64,000 nt of DNA from Hymenobacter sp. BT730 (GTDB lineage Bacteria; Bacteroidota; Bacteroidia; Cytophagales; Hymenobacteraceae). This document shows, piece after piece, positions 62,427-64,000 of the stretch. Location: contig NZ_JAUOFB010000002.1 of assembly GCF_030542105.1 (NCBI RefSeq), forward strand, positions 186,001-250,000, given 5' to 3'. Position 1 is the stretch's first letter. Every line of letters begins with the position of its first letter. The notes under the pieces were generated by a model. That model searched no databases, was not told the origin of the DNA, and saw only the letters and a program-made list of their open reading frames with translations. The translations under genes and the position numbers were made by a program.

Positions 62427-63908
62427 ATGGAATCTTCTCTCTCGCACTCCCTTTCGTTTCTGCTGACCGGCCTAAAGGTGGTAGCCCAGCACGGCCCGGC
62501 CGAGGTGGCAGTGCGCGGCCTTACGCTGGACTCGCGGCAGGCGGCGCCCGGGCTGGCGTTCTTCGCCCTGCGCGGTGCCGCCACCGATGGGCACCAATTT
62601 ATTCCGAAGGCCGTGGAGCAGGGGGTAAGCGTTATTTTCTGCGAAGGCCTGCCCACCGAGCTAAATCCTGCCACAACTTACGTGCAGGTGCCGGACAGCG
62701 CGGCCGCCATGGCTTATGTGGCCGCTGCTTTCTACGGGCAGCCCTCGCGCAAGCTTAAGCTGGTAGGCATTACGGGCACCAACGGCAAAACTACCTGCGC
62801 CACCGTGCTGCACAAGCTATTCCGGGAGCTGGGCTACCACGTAGGCCTGCTGAGCACGGTGCAGAATCAGATTGATGAAGAAGTCATTCCGGCCACGCAC
62901 ACCACGCCCGATGCTATCCGGCTGAATGAGCTGCTGGCGCGCATGGTGCAGGCCGGTTGCTCCCACGTGTTTATGGAGGTAAGCTCCCACGCCGTAGTGC
63001 AGCACCGCGTAACGGGCCTGCACTTCGCGGGCGGCGTGTTTACCAACCTCACCCACGACCACCTCGACTATCACGGTACCTTTGATGCGTATCTGAAAGC
63101 CAAAAAAGGCTTTTTCGATGCCCTCCCGAAATCGGGCTTTGCCTTGACTAATGCTGATGACAAGCGCGGCATGGTGATGCTGCAGAACACGGCTGCCCGC
63201 CGCGAAACCTACTCCCTGCGCGGCCCGGCCACGTTCCGGGCCCGGCTGATTGAAAATGCCGTGCACGGGCTGCACCTGGAAGTAGATGGCCACGAAGTGC
63301 AGTTTCGCCTCATCGGGGTGTTCAACGCTTATAACATCCTGGCCATTTATGGCGCGGCAGTTTTGCTGGGCGAAGATGCGGCTGAGGTACTAACCGTGCT
63401 GTCGGGCCTGACCTCCGCGCCCGGCCGCTTTGAGCCGGTAGTTTCGGAGAAAACCCGCGTAACGGGCATCGTAGACTACGCCCACACCCCCGATGCGCTG
63501 GAAAACGTGCTTGATACCATTGCTGATATCCGTCAGCCTCAGCAGCAGGTTATTACGGTGGTAGGCTGCGGCGGCAACCGTGACGGGGCCAAACGTCCCA
63601 TCATGGCCAACCTGGCCTGTAAGGGCTCCGATAGAGTAATTTTGACTTCGGACAACCCTCGCTTCGAGGACCCCAACGATATTCTGGCCCAAATGCAGGC
63701 CGGCGTGCTACCCCAGGACCTGGGCAAAGTACTCACCATTGCCGACCGGCGCGAAGCTATTAAAACCGCTTGTGCCCTGGCCGGCCCCGGCGACATTGTG
63801 CTGGTAGCCGGTAAAGGCCACGAAAATTATCAGGAAATCAAAGGCGTACGCTCCGCTTTCGATGATAAACAGGTGTTGCAGGAAATGTTCGCCTTATTGG
63901 GAAAATGA
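62427..63908 (+). CDS. murE: UDP-N-acetylmuramoyl-L-alanyl-D-glutamate--2,6-diaminopimelate ligase
   Basis: A 493-residue Mur ligase. N-terminal UDP-substrate domain (RGLTLDSRQAAPGLAFFALRG), ATP site GITGTNGKTTCATVLHKL, TTPDAIRLNELLARM, the carbamylated-Lys region DYHGTFDAYLKAKKGFFD, and the C-terminal domain with DNPRFEDPNDI. The DNPR tetrapeptide indicates meso-diaminopimelate rather than lysine as the amino acid added. It acts in the cytoplasm on peptidoglycan precursors. The last 92 bp of the window after its stop hold no complete gene; mraY is expected beyond. Confidence 0.96.
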   Translation: MESSLSHSLSFLLTGLKVVAQHGPAEVAVRGLTLDSRQAAPGLAFFALRGAATDGHQFIPKAVEQGVSVIFCEGLPTELNPATTYVQVPDSAAAMAYVAAAFYGQPSRKLKLVGITGTNGKTTCATVLHKLFRELGYHVGLLSTVQNQIDEEVIPATHTTPDAIRLNELLARMVQAGCSHVFMEVSSHAVVQHRVTGLHFAGGVFTNLTHDHLDYHGTFDAYLKAKKGFFDALPKSGFALTNADDKRGMVMLQNTAARRETYSLRGPATFRARLIENAVHGLHLEVDGHEVQFRLIGVFNAYNILAIYGAAVLLGEDAAEVLTVLSGLTSAPGRFEPVVSEKTRVTGIVDYAHTPDALENVLDTIADIRQPQQQVITVVGCGGNRDGAKRPIMANLACKGSDRVILTSDNPRFEDPNDILAQMQAGVLPQDLGKVLTIADRREAIKTACALAGPGDIVLVAGKGHENYQEIKGVRSAFDDKQVLQEMFALLGK

Positions 63909-64000
63909 AAAACAAGCCTGCGAATGGAGTTGCATAAGAAACGGTAGTACTTCAAAATCTGCTAAAACACAACATTTGACCCCAACCCAAAAAGCGGAAT

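Overview
The window looks like chromosomal DNA of a Bacteroidota bacterium, most probably Hymenobacter or a close relative. This rests on four things: the gene families present (GH43/GH51/GH97/GH2 hydrolases, LytTR regulators, a HYC_CC_PP protein, an M1 peptidase fused to an ABC permease, and a MerR-ECF sigma-crtI-crtB carotenoid cluster); several promoters of the TAnnTTTG type; a GC-rich base composition; and translation signals without strong Shine-Dalgarno sequences. The assignment comes from recognised families, not from a search.

Layout. 0.2-11.4 kb: an arabinan/arabinoxylan saccharification locus. GH43 and GH51 run leftward and a divergent LacI regulator runs rightward, with a matched pair of palindromic operators between them. 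A DnaQ-like exonuclease + cNMP/CBS/DUF294 pair follows, then a GH5-like enzyme and two GH43 enzymes. 11.5-14 kb: two tandem STAS proteins, a large RES-domain protein and a 66-residue protein. 14.1-16 kb: isoaspartyl peptidase and cyanophycinase, the two steps of cyanophycin breakdown. 16-19.2 kb: GH97 and YceI. 19.6-23.7 kb: YitT, then a copper export set (cupredoxin, CopA, divergent HMA chaperone). 23.9-28 kb: a second LacI, a cupin isomerase and a GH2 beta-galactosidase. No SusC/SusD pair accompanies any of the hydrolases.

28-36.4 kb: an AT-rich junction with fragmentary genes, a LytTR/LytS two-component pair, a divergent ABC transporter whose permease carries an M1 peptidase domain, and a decayed tyrosine-recombinase gene beside tRNA-Leu(CAA). 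This looks like a former integration site. 36.4-43.2 kb: housekeeping genes (hscB, an ABM monooxygenase, a DUF62 SAM hydrolase, phoH, a GNAT protein, comEC, an enoyl-CoA hydratase). 43.3-50.4 kb: a carotenoid cluster, crtZ - CarH-like MerR - ECF sigma - crtI - crtB - secreted protein - ispH - crtW. It could make ketolated and hydroxylated carotenoids if a lycopene cyclase exists elsewhere. 50.5-53.3 kb: a TPR histidine kinase and a LytTR regulator encoded tail to tail. 54.2-57.5 kb: a leftward metal-related cassette (HYC_CC_PP protein, TonB-dependent receptor, secreted HMA protein). 57.8-64 kb: the start of the dcw cell-division cluster (mraZ, rsmH, ftsL, ftsI, murE) behind a well-formed promoter and three 10-bp-spaced repeats that look like MraZ boxes.

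No CRISPR array, rRNA or intact mobile element is visible. I do not see one unmistakably new system. The strongest leads are the paired LacI operators, the MraZ boxes, the B12-type photoreceptor candidate in the carotenoid cluster, the HYC_CC_PP/TonB/HMA cassette, and the degraded island at tRNA-Leu.
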